NCBI RefSeq assembly: GCF_052115025.1
Contig: NZ_JBFRFW010000008.1
Coordinates: forward strand, 219,068 to 283,067
Reading direction: 5' to 3'
From: Bradyrhizobium_A sp052115025
GTDB lineage: Bacteria > Pseudomonadota > Alphaproteobacteria > Rhizobiales > Xanthobacteraceae
Length of the DNA: 64,000 nucleotides
The notes beneath the pieces are model-generated. The model did no database searches. It was not told the origin of the DNA and saw only the letters and a program-made list of their open reading frames with translations. Shown here piece after piece: positions 33,237 through 42,828 of the stretch. Made by a program: the position numbers and the translations under genes. Numbering within the stretch: position 1 is the first letter of the stretch; every line of letters begins with the position of its first letter.

Positions 33237-34748
33237 ATGTCCTTCCGTATCGCCATCGGCGGCTTTCTCCACGAGACCAACACCTTTGCTCCGACCAAGG
33301 CCGAGTATGACGGCTTCGTGCATGGCGGCGGCTGGCCGCCGATGGAGAGAGGCGCCGACGTCGTCGCGAAAATCCGCGGCATCAATGTCGGCCTCGCCGG
33401 CTTCATCGACAGCGCCGAACAAAACAACTGGGATCTCGTCCCCACCATCTGGTGCGCAGCCAGTCCCTCCGCCCATGTCCGCAAGGACGCCTATGAGCGG
33501 ATCGCGGCCGTGATCGTCGATGACATCGCCAAGGCAGGTCATCTCGACGGTGTCTACCTCGACTTGCACGGCGCCATGGTCACCGAGCACCTCGACGACG
33601 GCGAAGGCGAACTGCTGGCGCGGGTGCGCCGGATCATCGGTAAGGACGTGCCGCTGGTGGTCAGCCTCGACCTGCACGCCAACATCACCCCGGCCATGGC
33701 CGAACATGCCGACGCGCTGATCGCCTACCGCACCTATCCCCATGTCGACATGGCCGACACCGGACGCGCGGCGGCACGGCATCTCGCATTGCTGCTCGGC
33801 ACGCCGCGCCGTTTCGCCAAGGCGTTCCGGCAATTGCCGTTCCTGATCCCGATCAGCTGGCAGTGCACCAACGACGAGCCCTGCAGAAGCATCTATGCCG
33901 ACCTTGCGAAGCTGGAAACCGACGCGGTGCCGACGCTGTCGTTCGCGCCCGGCTTTCCGGCGGCGGACTTCCCCGACTGCGGGCCGGTGGTCCTTGCCTA
34001 TGGCAACACCCAGGCCGACGCTGACCGTGCCGCCGATGCCGTTGCCAAGCTTGTGACCGACCAGGAGGCCGCGTTCGACGGCCGCATCTTCACGCCCGAC
34101 GAGGGCGTCACGCACGCGATGAGCCTCGCCGCCACGGCGCGCAAGCCGATCGTGATCGCCGACACCCAGGACAATCCAGGTGCCGGCGGCGATTCCGACA
34201 CCACCGGCATGCTGCGCGCGCTGTTGAAGAACGGCGCGAAGAAAGCGGCGATCGGTGTCATCGTCGATCCCGAAGCGGCGCAGGCGGCCCATGCGGCCGG
34301 CGCCGGACAGAGCGTGACGCTGGCGCTCGGCGGCAAGTCCGGCATTCCCGGCGACGCGCCGCTCACCGAGACGTTCGTGGTCGAGCGCTTGTCGGACGGC
34401 CGCTTCCTCGCGCCCGGCCCCTATTTCGGCGGCAGCCAGATGAATCTCGGCCCGTCCGCCTGCTTGCGCATCGGCGATGTCCGCATCGTGGTCGGCTCGC
34501 GCAAGGCCCAGCTCGCCGACCAGGCCATGTTCCGCTTCGTCGGCATCGAGCCTACCGAACAGGCGATCCTGGTCAACAAGAGCTCGGTGCATTTCCGCGC
34601 CGATTTCGAGCCGATCGCGGAAACGATCATCGTCTGCGCCGCGCCAGGCGCGATGCCGGCCGACACCGCCGCGCTGCCCTGGACGCGCCTGCGTCCTGGG
34701 GTCCGCATCAAGCCCAACGGCCCGGCGTTCGCCAGCCGGCCGCAATAA
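33237..34748 (+). CDS. M81-family metallopeptidase (MlrC-like)
   Basis: A 503-residue protein of the M81 family, named for MlrC, which degrades linear microcystin. The N-terminal GGFLHETNTFAP is highly characteristic, followed by GVYLDLHGAMV, VVSLDLHANIT, VIADTQDNPGAGGDSDTTGM and a C-terminal KSSVHFRADFEPIA. His and Asp residues in HETN and DLHAN are probable zinc ligands. Most M81 proteins are of unknown substrate and often sit beside Dpp transporters. Here it probably cleaves an imported peptide or amide. It follows the ATPase by 45 bp. Confidence 0.88.
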   Translation: MSFRIAIGGFLHETNTFAPTKAEYDGFVHGGGWPPMERGADVVAKIRGINVGLAGFIDSAEQNNWDLVPTIWCAASPSAHVRKDAYERIAAVIVDDIAKAGHLDGVYLDLHGAMVTEHLDDGEGELLARVRRIIGKDVPLVVSLDLHANITPAMAEHADALIAYRTYPHVDMADTGRAAARHLALLLGTPRRFAKAFRQLPFLIPISWQCTNDEPCRSIYADLAKLETDAVPTLSFAPGFPAADFPDCGPVVLAYGNTQADADRAADAVAKLVTDQEAAFDGRIFTPDEGVTHAMSLAATARKPIVIADTQDNPGAGGDSDTTGMLRALLKNGAKKAAIGVIVDPEAAQAAHAAGAGQSVTLALGGKSGIPGDAPLTETFVVERLSDGRFLAPGPYFGGSQMNLGPSACLRIGDVRIVVGSRKAQLADQAMFRFVGIEPTEQAILVNKSSVHFRADFEPIAETIIVCAAPGAMPADTAALPWTRLRPGVRIKPNGPAFASRPQ

Positions 34749-34780
34749 CAACCTGATCTCCCCTCAACTGGATCACGCCC

Positions 34781-35950
34781 ATGCCCAACATCGCGCGCAT
34801 CGACAGCTACGCCGACGAACTGACCGCCATCCGCCGCGACCTTCACGCCCATCCCGAGATCGGCTTTGAGGAGCACCGCACCTCCGGCATCGTCGCGGAC
34901 AAGCTCGGCCAATGGGGCATCGAGGTGCATCGTGGCATCGGCGGCACCGGTGTCATCGGCCTGCTCAAGGGCAAGGGCACCGGCAGCCGGCGCATCGGCC
35001 TGCGCGCGGACATGGATGCGCTGCCGATGGAGGAGAAGACCAACCTGCCCTGGCGCTCCACCATCCCCAACCGCTTCCATGGCTGCGGCCATGACGGCCA
35101 TACCACCATCCTGCTGGGAACCGCGCGCTATCTCGCCGAGACGCGCAACTTCGATGGCACCGCGGTGTTCATTTTCCAGCCGGCGGAGGAAGGCCTCGGC
35201 GGCGCACGTGCGATGATCGCCGACAAGCTGTTCCAGCGCTTTCCCTGCGACGAGGTCTATGGCCTGCACAACGCGCCGGATCTCGGACCGCGTCAGGTCA
35301 CGGTGTTCCCGGGACCGGCGATGGCGGCGGCCGATTTCTTCGACATCACCGTCACCGGCTACGGCAGCCATGGCGCCATGCCGGACCGCTCGCGCGATCC
35401 CGTGGTGATCGCGATGACTCTGGGACAGGCGCTGCAGACCATCGTCAGCCGCAACGTCGATCCGCTGAAGTCAGCCGTGGTGTCGATCACCCAGTTCCAC
35501 GCCGGCTCGGCCTATAACGTCATTCCGAACGAGGCCAAGCTCGCCGGCACCGTGCGCACCTTCTCCGAAGACGTTCGCGTGCAGGTGCGCGAGCGCATGC
35601 GCACCCTCGCCGCCGGCATCGCCAGCGCCTTCCAGGTCGAGATCGACGTCGACATCCGCGACATCTTTTCGGTGCTGGTCAACCATGAGCAGCATGCCCA
35701 TGCGGTCGCTGACGTGGCCCGCGAAATCGTCGGCACTGCGAACGTCTCGACCACGCCGGCGCCGAAGATGGGCAGTGAGGATTTCGCCGACATGCTGCAC
35801 GCCGTGCCCGGCGCCTATTTCTGGCTGGGCCACGAAGGCTCGGTGCCGGTGCACAACCCCGGCTTCGTGCTCGACGACGCCATCCTGCCGGTCGGCGCCA
35901 GCCTGTTCTCGCGCATCATCGAGAGGCGTATGCCGCTCGCCGGCGCGTGA
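34781..35950 (+). CDS. M20D amidohydrolase (hippurate hydrolase-like)
   Basis: A 389-residue amidohydrolase of the HipO/AmhX group. It shows RRDLHAHPEIGFEEHRTS at the N-terminus, GLRADMDALPM with the first metal-binding region, HGCGHDGHTTILLG, FIFQPAEEGLGGARAM with the catalytic Glu, and a C-terminal MGSEDFADML. These enzymes release amino acids from N-acyl conjugates such as hippurate (N-benzoylglycine). In a glycine-riboswitch operon that would produce glycine, an attractive but unproven link. It is the last gene of the operon, 32 bp after the M81 gene, and is followed by a palindromic repeat. Confidence 0.9.
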   Translation: MPNIARIDSYADELTAIRRDLHAHPEIGFEEHRTSGIVADKLGQWGIEVHRGIGGTGVIGLLKGKGTGSRRIGLRADMDALPMEEKTNLPWRSTIPNRFHGCGHDGHTTILLGTARYLAETRNFDGTAVFIFQPAEEGLGGARAMIADKLFQRFPCDEVYGLHNAPDLGPRQVTVFPGPAMAAADFFDITVTGYGSHGAMPDRSRDPVVIAMTLGQALQTIVSRNVDPLKSAVVSITQFHAGSAYNVIPNEAKLAGTVRTFSEDVRVQVRERMRTLAAGIASAFQVEIDVDIRDIFSVLVNHEQHAHAVADVAREIVGTANVSTTPAPKMGSEDFADMLHAVPGAYFWLGHEGSVPVHNPGFVLDDAILPVGASLFSRIIERRMPLAGA

Positions 35951-35959
35951 CGCTTTGAT

Positions 35960-36062
35960 CCTCATGGTGAGGAGGCGCGAAGCGCCGTCTCGAACCATGA
36001 GGCCACCACCTCGGCCTCATCCTTCGAGACGCGGCCCCTTCGGGCCGCTCCTCAGGATGAGG
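35960..36062. repeat. Palindromic intergenic repeat, copy A
   Basis: Two adjacent imperfect palindromes. Unit 1 has arms CCTCATGGT (35960-35968) and ACCATGAGG (35994-36002) around an inner GGCGC-GAA-GCGCC hairpin. Unit 2 has arms CCTCATCCT (36015-36023) and AGGATGAGG (36054-36062) around a GCGGCCC-CTTC-GGGCCGC-type hairpin. The same composite occurs at 51600-51713. It lies between convergent genes and may act as a terminator, nuclease barrier or gyrase site. Confidence 0.85.
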
Positions 36063-36082
36063 TGAGAAGGTCGCGCTGCTCG

Positions 36083-37645
36083 TCACCCCTTGTCGGCGTA
36101 GCTCACCCGCAGCTCGCGCTTGAGCAGCTTGCCGGCGGTGTTGCGCGGCAGGGTCTCGGTGAAGAACACCTGCTTGGGCACCTTGAACGGCGCGAGATGC
36201 TCGCGGGCGTGGGCGAGCAGCGCGGCTTCGTCCGGCAGGTGTCCGGGCCGCAGCACCACGATCGCAGTGACCGCCTCGATCCATTTCGGGTCCGGCAGCC
36301 CGACGACGGCGACCTCGGACACGGACGGATGCTCGAACAGCACTTCCTCGACCTCGCGGCCGGCGACCACGACGCCGCCGGTCTTGATGATGTCCTTGAC
36401 GCGGTCGACGACGAACAGATAACCGCCCTCGTCCATGTAGCCGACGTCGCCGGAGTGGAACCAGCCACCCTCGAACGCCTCGCGGGTTTCCTCCGGCTTG
36501 TCCCAGTAGCCCATCAGCAATTGCGGCGAGCGGTGCACGATCTCGCCTTGCGTGCCCGGCGGTACGTCGCGCATCTCCGGATCGACGATCCGGGTCTCGA
36601 CATTGAGGATCGGCCGGCCGGCTGACGCCGGCCGCGCGTCGTGCTCCTCCGGCCGCAGCACGGTCGCGAGCGGGCCGATCTCGCTCTGGCCGTAGCAGTT
36701 GTAGGCGCCGATGCCCGGCAGCCGCTGCCGCAATTCCTGCAGCACCGGCACCGGCATGATGGAGGCGCCATAATAGACATTGCGCAGCGACGACAGATCG
36801 CGCTTGTCGAAATCGCCATGGCGCAGAAGACTGATCCACACCGTCGGCGGTGCGAAGAACGAGGTGATGCGATGCTGCTCGATCAGCTTCAGCACCACTT
36901 CCGGCACGGGCGTCTCGATCAGATGCGTGGTCGCGCCGACCAGCAACTGCGGCATCGAGAAGCAGTGCATCTGCGCAGAGTGGTAGAGCGGCAGCGCCGC
37001 CAGCGCGACATCGGAGCCGCGGAATTCGAGATCGACGATGCAGCTGGCATACTCGGCGAGCAGCGCACGATGGGTCATCATCGCGCCCTTGGGGGCCGCG
37101 GTCGTGCCCGACGTATAGAGCAGCTGGGCGAGATCGTCGTCGGACACATCCGCCTCGATCAGGCTGGGCGCATGCGGATCCCGAGCGATCGCCAGCACGT
37201 CGAATTCGTTGCTGCCGGCCGCAGCGAAGCGGCCATAGAACGCGACCTCGACCTCCGGCCGCACCGTGGCCACCGTCTCGGCCAGCCCGCCGTCATAGAC
37301 CAGGGCGCGGGCGCCCGACTGGCTGAGGATGTATTTGAGTTCGCCGCTGGTCAGCGCATAGTTGACGGGAACATGCACGAGCCCGCTGCGGTTGCAGGCC
37401 AGCCATAACAGCAGATAGGCGTCGGAATTGCGGGCATAGGCGGCGACACGGTCGCCCTTGTGCAGGCCGAGCGTGACCAGCCGGTGCGCCACCCGCCCCG
37501 CCGCCAATTCGAGTTCGTGGAACGTCCATTGCCGATCCGCGAAGGTCAGCGCAATGCGATCGTGGAATTTCGCGGCAGCCCGCCGTGTCGCATCGGCAAT
37601 GGAGTTGCGGCGCAGGATCTCCGGCCCCGCCTGTCCCGTGGTCAT
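36083..37645 (-). CDS. AMP-forming acyl-CoA synthetase (FadD-like)
   Basis: A 520-residue ANL-superfamily ligase that joins a fatty or other carboxylic acid to CoA through an acyl-adenylate. The core motifs are QLLYTSGTTAAPKGAMMTHR (A3), YNCYGQSEIG (A5), GWFHSGDVGYMDEGG (A7), then VDRVKDIIKTGGVVV (A8, hinge) and the C-terminal catalytic Lys in LPRNTAGKLLKREL. The substrate chain cannot be inferred. It is monocistronic on this strand. Its 3' end adjoins the repeat at 35960-36062. Confidence 0.9.
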   Translation of the reverse strand: MTTGQAGPEILRRNSIADATRRAAAKFHDRIALTFADRQWTFHELELAAGRVAHRLVTLGLHKGDRVAAYARNSDAYLLLWLACNRSGLVHVPVNYALTSGELKYILSQSGARALVYDGGLAETVATVRPEVEVAFYGRFAAAGSNEFDVLAIARDPHAPSLIEADVSDDDLAQLLYTSGTTAAPKGAMMTHRALLAEYASCIVDLEFRGSDVALAALPLYHSAQMHCFSMPQLLVGATTHLIETPVPEVVLKLIEQHRITSFFAPPTVWISLLRHGDFDKRDLSSLRNVYYGASIMPVPVLQELRQRLPGIGAYNCYGQSEIGPLATVLRPEEHDARPASAGRPILNVETRIVDPEMRDVPPGTQGEIVHRSPQLLMGYWDKPEETREAFEGGWFHSGDVGYMDEGGYLFVVDRVKDIIKTGGVVVAGREVEEVLFEHPSVSEVAVVGLPDPKWIEAVTAIVVLRPGHLPDEAALLAHAREHLAPFKVPKQVFFTETLPRNTAGKLLKRELRVSYADKG

Positions 37646-37753
37646 TCATGTCCTCCCGGATGTCGTTCTTGATAACGTCGGGAGAGATTAAGGCAGGACC
37701 GGCCATGGTGGAAACCGATTTTCGGCGCGCAAAACGCAGCGCAATATCCGGTC

Positions 37754-37795
37754 AAAAAGAAAGGGAGCAAATGCCGCTATACGGCAAATGCTCCC
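37754..37795 (-). terminator. Rho-independent terminator of the second RND operon
   Basis: On the minus strand, the stem GGGAGCA / TGCTCCC with an inner stem TGCCG/CGGCA and an AA/AA mismatch is followed by TTTCTTTTT. It is 30 bp downstream of the RND permease stop codon. Confidence 0.85.
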
Positions 37796-37825
37796 CTTCG
37801 ATCTCGACGATGAGACGATCGCGCG

Positions 37826-40800
37826 TCAGGTCGGCTTCAGCTCGAACGCCTTGATGTCCGCGGCGCGGGCGGACTTGGCCGCCGCGCGATGGTCGGTCGC
37901 GATCGCCACATACACCGCCGGCAGCACGAACAGCGTGAACAGCGTGCCGATCAGCATGCCTGCGACGACGACGAGGCCGATGGAGAAGCGGCTCGCCGCA
38001 CCGGCGCCGTTCGCCGACAGCAGCGGGAACAGGCCGGCCACCATGGCGGCGGTGGTCATCAGGATGGGACGCAACCGCACCCGCGCGGCCATCTCGATCG
38101 CGGAGCGGCGATCGAGGCCTTCCTTGAGCTGGAGCTCGTTGGCGAACTCGACCATCAGAATGCCGTGCTTGCTGATCAGGCCCACCAGCGTCAACAATCC
38201 CACCTGGGTGTAGATGTTGATGGTGGCGACGCCGAAGAACAGCGGCAGCAGCGCACCCGACACCGCCATCGGCACCGACACCAGGATCACCAGCGGGTCG
38301 CGCAGGCTTTCGAACTGCGCCGCCAGCACCAGGAAGATGATGATCAGCGCGAAGCCGAAGGTGACGGCGAGCTGATTGCCCTCCTTCACGTACTGGCGCG
38401 AGTCCGCCAGATAATCGTGGCTGTAGCCCGCCGGCAGCTTCTTGGCTTCCTTTTCCAGGAAGTCGACCGCCGTGCCGATGGTGACACCCGGCATCGGCAC
38501 CGCCTGGAAGGTTGCCGAGTTGAGCTGGTTGAAATGGGTCAGCGCGTTCGGATCGGTGCCGGTCTCGATCGACACCAGCGTCGACAGCGGAATCTGCTGC
38601 CCGTTGGGCGCCGACACGTAGTAGCCGCCCAGCATCTCCGGCGACAACCGCAAGCCCCGCGGCACCTGCGGGATGACCTGGTAGGAGCGCCCTTCCAGGT
38701 TGAAGCGGTTGATGTAGTTGCCGCCCAGCAGCACGGCCAGCGTATTGCCGATCTGCTGCATGGTGACGCCGAGCTCGTTGGCCTTGGAGCGGTCGATCTT
38801 CACCCGCACCACCGGCTGGTTGAAGTCGAGGTCGCTGTCGCTGACGATGAACATGCCGCTCTTGCGGGCTGCATCCTTCAGCTTCTGCATCTCCTCATAG
38901 ACTGCCTTGAAGTCGCGGGTCGAGCTGATCACCATCTGCACCGGCAGGCCGCCGGGACCGCCAGGCAGCGGCGGCAGGTTGAAGGCGAACGCCTGGACAC
39001 CCTCGATCTTGCTGAGCTCGTTCTGCACGTCCTGCTTCATCGCCGTCGACGAGCGCTTGCGCTCATCCCATGGCTTGAGGATCATGCCGGCGATGCCCTG
39101 CCCCGGGGAGGGAAGGCCGTTGAGCACGAAGCGCAGGTCGGTCTCCGGGAACTTGGCGAACGCCTTGTCGAGCTTGTCGCCGTAATAGTCGACATAGTCG
39201 ATGTTGGCGTATTTCGGCGCCTTGGTCACCGAGAACAGGATGCCCTGGTCCTCCTCGGGCGCGAGCTCCTTGGAGGTGTTCATGTACATGAAGCCGACCA
39301 GGCCGAGGATGGTCACGGCAAACACCGTCGTGATCGGCCGGTAGTCGAGCGAGCGGTCGAGCTGACGGCCGTACCACCGCGTCACCGCCCGGAACACGCG
39401 GTCGACCGCCTTGGCGAAGCGCCCCTGCTCCACATGGGTCAGCAGCACCGAGCACATCATCGGCGACAATGTCAGCGCGATCACGCCGGACACGATGACC
39501 GAGCCGGCGAGCGTGAAGGCAAACTCCTTGAACAGTGCGCCGGTGACGCCGCCGAGGAAGCCGATCGGCGCATACACCGCCGCCAGCGTGATGGTCATCG
39601 AGATCACCGGCCCGACGATTTCGCGCGCGCCGATCAGCGATGCCTGTACTGGTGATTTGCCTTCCTCCAGGTGGCGGTGAATGTTCTCCACCACCACGAT
39701 GGCGTCGTCGACCACGAGACCGATTGCCAGCACCATGGCCAGCAGCGTCAGCAGGTTGAAGCTGAAGCCCAGCGACAGCATGAAGATGCAGACACCGACC
39801 AGCGACAGCGGGATGGTCACCACCGGGATGATCACCGAGCGGAACGAGGCCAGGAACAGGAAGATAACGACGATGACGATGACCACCGCCTCGATCAGGG
39901 TCTTCTTCACCTCGTCGATCGACGACTGGATGAACTTGGTCGAGTCGTAGGCCACCTTCATCTTCAGCGACGGCGGCAGGTTGCGCTCGATTTCCGGGAA
40001 CAGGGCGCGCACGCCCTTGACGATGTTAAGCGGGTTGCCCTGCGGCGTCGCGTTGACGCCGATGAAGATGGCGTGCTCGCCGTCCATCGCCACGCTCGCG
40101 TCCGTGGTCTGGGCCGCCAGCTCCACGGTGGCGATATCCTCGATCCGGATCAGCGCGCCGTCCTTGACCTTGACGGTCATCCGGCGGAACTGGTCGAGGC
40201 TGGTCAGGTCGGTGTTGGTCGAGACGTTGGCGACCGTGAAGTAGCCCTTCGACTGACCGGCGGCGGCCTGGAAGTTGTTGGCCTGGATCGCCTGCGCCAC
40301 GTCGCTCGCCGACACGCCGCGACCAGCCATGCGCGCCGGGTCGAGCCAGATGCGCATCGAGAACTGCTGGTTGCCGAGGATCTGCGCTTCCGCAACGCCG
40401 TCCACCGTGGACAGGATCGGCTGCACCACGCGCGTCATGTAGTCGGAGATCGCCGAGCCGCCCAGCTCATCGCTGGAGAAGCCGATATACATGACCGACG
40501 TGGTCTGGCCGGTCGATTTCAGGATGACCGGGTCGTTGGATTCCTTCGGGATCAGGTATTTGACCGAGTTGACCTTGGCCAACACCTCGGTCAGCGCCTG
40601 GTTCGGGTCGAAGTTGAGCTTCACATACACCGAGATCGTGCTGGTGCCCTGCACCGAGGACGAGGTGATGTAATCGACGCCTTCGGCGGAGGCCACCGCC
40701 TGCTCGATCGGCGTGGTGATGAAGCCCTGCATCAGGTCCGGCGACGCGCCCGGATAGGACGTCGTCACGGTGATGACGGTGTTCGACAGCTTGGGATACT

Positions 40801-40906
40801 GACGGATCGGCAGGTTGAACGCCGCGTTCAGGCCGATCAGCAGGATCAGCAGGCTGACGACGACCGACAGCACCGGTCGCTTGATGAAGATATCAGTGAA
40901 TACCAT
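37826..40906 (-). CDS. RND multidrug efflux permease (HAE-1 family)
   Basis: A 1,026-residue full-length pump. N-terminus FTDIFIKRPVLSVVVSLLIL is the first transmembrane segment. Porter-domain pieces include LPIRQYPKLSNTVITVTTSY and the transmembrane Asp pair in GLVVDDAIVVVENIHRH. The second half contains GLISKHGILMVEFANELQ and ends in FVLPAVYVAI plus a short cytoplasmic tail. It expels hydrophobic compounds in a tripartite complex with the adaptor encoded 17 bp upstream. The outer-membrane channel is not encoded here, so a shared TolC-like protein is needed. It is operon-linked to a TetR gene. Confidence 0.94.
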   Translation of the reverse strand: MVFTDIFIKRPVLSVVVSLLILLIGLNAAFNLPIRQYPKLSNTVITVTTSYPGASPDLMQGFITTPIEQAVASAEGVDYITSSSVQGTSTISVYVKLNFDPNQALTEVLAKVNSVKYLIPKESNDPVILKSTGQTTSVMYIGFSSDELGGSAISDYMTRVVQPILSTVDGVAEAQILGNQQFSMRIWLDPARMAGRGVSASDVAQAIQANNFQAAAGQSKGYFTVANVSTNTDLTSLDQFRRMTVKVKDGALIRIEDIATVELAAQTTDASVAMDGEHAIFIGVNATPQGNPLNIVKGVRALFPEIERNLPPSLKMKVAYDSTKFIQSSIDEVKKTLIEAVVIVIVVIFLFLASFRSVIIPVVTIPLSLVGVCIFMLSLGFSFNLLTLLAMVLAIGLVVDDAIVVVENIHRHLEEGKSPVQASLIGAREIVGPVISMTITLAAVYAPIGFLGGVTGALFKEFAFTLAGSVIVSGVIALTLSPMMCSVLLTHVEQGRFAKAVDRVFRAVTRWYGRQLDRSLDYRPITTVFAVTILGLVGFMYMNTSKELAPEEDQGILFSVTKAPKYANIDYVDYYGDKLDKAFAKFPETDLRFVLNGLPSPGQGIAGMILKPWDERKRSSTAMKQDVQNELSKIEGVQAFAFNLPPLPGGPGGLPVQMVISSTRDFKAVYEEMQKLKDAARKSGMFIVSDSDLDFNQPVVRVKIDRSKANELGVTMQQIGNTLAVLLGGNYINRFNLEGRSYQVIPQVPRGLRLSPEMLGGYYVSAPNGQQIPLSTLVSIETGTDPNALTHFNQLNSATFQAVPMPGVTIGTAVDFLEKEAKKLPAGYSHDYLADSRQYVKEGNQLAVTFGFALIIIFLVLAAQFESLRDPLVILVSVPMAVSGALLPLFFGVATINIYTQVGLLTLVGLISKHGILMVEFANELQLKEGLDRRSAIEMAARVRLRPILMTTAAMVAGLFPLLSANGAGAASRFSIGLVVVAGMLIGTLFTLFVLPAVYVAIATDHRAAAKSARAADIKAFELKPT

Positions 40907-40922
40907 AGGTCCGGGCCTTCGA

Positions 40923-42116
40923 TCAGTAGCGCGGCGTCGGGTTCGGGGTCGACGGCAGCGGATCCTTGGAGATCACGACCGGCACGCCGGATTGCAGCTT
41001 GAGCTGGCCGACCGCGACGACACGGTCGCCGGCCTTCAGACCGGAAAGAATGACGGTACGGCCGTCGACCCGCGTGCCGCTGCGCACGAAGGTGCGCTCG
41101 GCGACGAGATGGGCCTCGCCCTTGTCATTCTTGGTCTCCTTCACGACGAACACCGAGTCGCCGTACAGTGTGTAGTCGACAGCGGTTTCCGGCACGGTGA
41201 CGACAGCCGGATCAGGCGGCAGCAGCACCGTGGTCGACGCGAACATGCCCGGCTTCAGGCTGTGATCGGTGTTGTCGATCGTCGCCTGGATCTTGACGTT
41301 GCGGGAGTCGGGGCTGATCTGCGGGTCGATGGTGGTGATCTTGCCCTCGAACACGCGGTTCGGATAGGCGTCGACCTTGACCCGAACCGTCTGGCCGACG
41401 GCGAGAATCGCGCGATCCTTTTCCGCCGCGGTGAAGTTCAGGTAGACCTTCGACAAATCGGTGAGCGAAACGATCTGGTTGCCGGCGCTCAGGAACTGGC
41501 CGACCTCGACGCGACGCACGCCGAGGTCGCCGCTGAACGGCGCCTTGACCAGCTTCTGCGAGATGATCGCCTCGGTCTTGGCGATCGCGGCGTTCGCCTG
41601 GTCGAAAGACGCCTGGTTCTGGTCGACGGTCGCCTGCGGGCCGAACTGGCGGGCAGCGAGCGACTTGGAGCGATCGAGCGCGAGTGCGGCGGCGGTCGCC
41701 TGCGCCTTGTAGCTCGCAAGGTCCGCCTGCTCGGGTTCATCGAACAACTGCACCAGCGGATCGCCGGCCTTCACCGGGGCGCCCGCCTCGAACATGATCT
41801 TGGTGATGCGGCCGGCGACATCGGTGGTGACGTCGACCTGGTGCACGGCGGCGAGATCGCCGATGCCGAACAGCAGGTGCGGGATCACCTCGGACTTCGC
41901 CTCGACCACCGAGACATTCGCCGGCGGCGGCTTCATGTTGGCGAAGAACTGCGCGATCATATGGTTGCGGAAGGTGTTGAAGCCCCACAAGGCTCCCACC
42001 AGCAGCACCAGCAGCACGCCGACGATCGCGAACCAGCGCTTCATCCGCACCGGACGCACGCGCGGCTTCTCTTCGATCGACTTGGTCGAAATGTTCGCCT
42101 CGGTGGAGATCGTCAT
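40923..42116 (-). CDS. RND efflux periplasmic adaptor (HlyD/MexE-like)
   Basis: A 397-residue adaptor. A cytoplasmic N-terminus of about 30 residues is followed by one membrane anchor (RWFAIVGVLLVLLVGALWGF). Then come the barrel-sandwich lipoyl half (AGRITKIMFEAGAPVKAGDPLVQL), a helical hairpin, the second lipoyl half (ISQKLVKAPFSGDLGVRRVE) and beta-barrel domains (IDPQISPDSRNVKIQATI). ATG 42116 is chosen since it lies one base after the TetR stop codon, which fits coupling. The frame upstream is TetR antisense-frame sequence and not part of the protein. Confidence 0.92.
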   Translation of the reverse strand: MTISTEANISTKSIEEKPRVRPVRMKRWFAIVGVLLVLLVGALWGFNTFRNHMIAQFFANMKPPPANVSVVEAKSEVIPHLLFGIGDLAAVHQVDVTTDVAGRITKIMFEAGAPVKAGDPLVQLFDEPEQADLASYKAQATAAALALDRSKSLAARQFGPQATVDQNQASFDQANAAIAKTEAIISQKLVKAPFSGDLGVRRVEVGQFLSAGNQIVSLTDLSKVYLNFTAAEKDRAILAVGQTVRVKVDAYPNRVFEGKITTIDPQISPDSRNVKIQATIDNTDHSLKPGMFASTTVLLPPDPAVVTVPETAVDYTLYGDSVFVVKETKNDKGEAHLVAERTFVRSGTRVDGRTVILSGLKAGDRVVAVGQLKLQSGVPVVISKDPLPSTPNPTPRY

Positions 42117-42117
42117 G

Positions 42118-42822
42118 TCATGCACTCTCTGAAACCAATTGGGTCGTGGCTTGGTCGACCGGCAAAGCGCGGTCGAGATAAGTCTGGATTGCGCGCTCTT
42201 TAAGGCCCAATCCGCGAAGGGTGAACTCACTCACCTGCCGCTGCAGGCTGTCGGTATCACCGTAGGTCAGTGAAGGGACGGCCGGCATCCGGGTCAGCGC
42301 CACCATGTGGATCATCTGGTGGGCGAACCAGAACAGGTTCATCGGCGGGGTGCCGACGGACATCGCGTCCCCGGACTGCACCGCACGGTCGAGCGACACG
42401 GTGAAGATCGGGGCGATGATGTCGGAGATCTTCTGATACAGCAGCCGCGCGAATTCGCCATCCTCCAGATGGCTGGAAATCAACAGCTTCATCCGCTGCA
42501 CGTCTTCCTCGTCGGGGCGTTCGACCGCCGCCAGGAAATGCCGCACCATTTCCCGCACCAGAAAGACCAGCGTCTCGGTCGACGGCTCGAGCGCCTGCAG
42601 CCGCTGCAGATCGGGATCAGCCTCGCAGGCTTCGTCGAGAATTTCAGCGTAGAGCGCCGACTTGCTGGAGAAGTGCTTGAACAACAACGCCTCGGAGATG
42701 CCTGCCGCCGCCGCCACGCTCTTGGTGGTCGTGCCGGCGAAGCCATGGCGCGCGAAGCACGCCTTGGCGGCAGCCAGAATCGTTTCCCTGCGGGCTTCGC
42801 TCGACAATCGGATCGGGGACAT
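42118..42822 (-). CDS. TetR-family regulator of the RND operon
   Basis: A 234-residue regulator. The N-terminal helix-turn-helix has RRETILAAAKACFARHGFAG and the recognition helix TTTKSVAAAAGISEALLFKHF. The C-terminal ligand domain has the usual helical pattern. ATG 42822 is preferred. A GTG five codons upstream (42837) lies inside the palindrome and would also work. No Shine-Dalgarno precedes the ATG. It is the first gene of the pump operon and likely represses it. Confidence 0.88.
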   Translation of the reverse strand: MSPIRLSSEARRETILAAAKACFARHGFAGTTTKSVAAAAGISEALLFKHFSSKSALYAEILDEACEADPDLQRLQALEPSTETLVFLVREMVRHFLAAVERPDEEDVQRMKLLISSHLEDGEFARLLYQKISDIIAPIFTVSLDRAVQSGDAMSVGTPPMNLFWFAHQMIHMVALTRMPAVPSLTYGDTDSLQRQVSEFTLRGLGLKERAIQTYLDRALPVDQATTQLVSESA

Positions 42823-42828
42823 TTGTTG

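Noticed and set aside
32601..34751. Long minus-strand open frame antisense to the ATPase and M81 genes
   Set aside because: No family features and low-complexity composition. The plus-strand genes are supported by Walker and M81 motifs.
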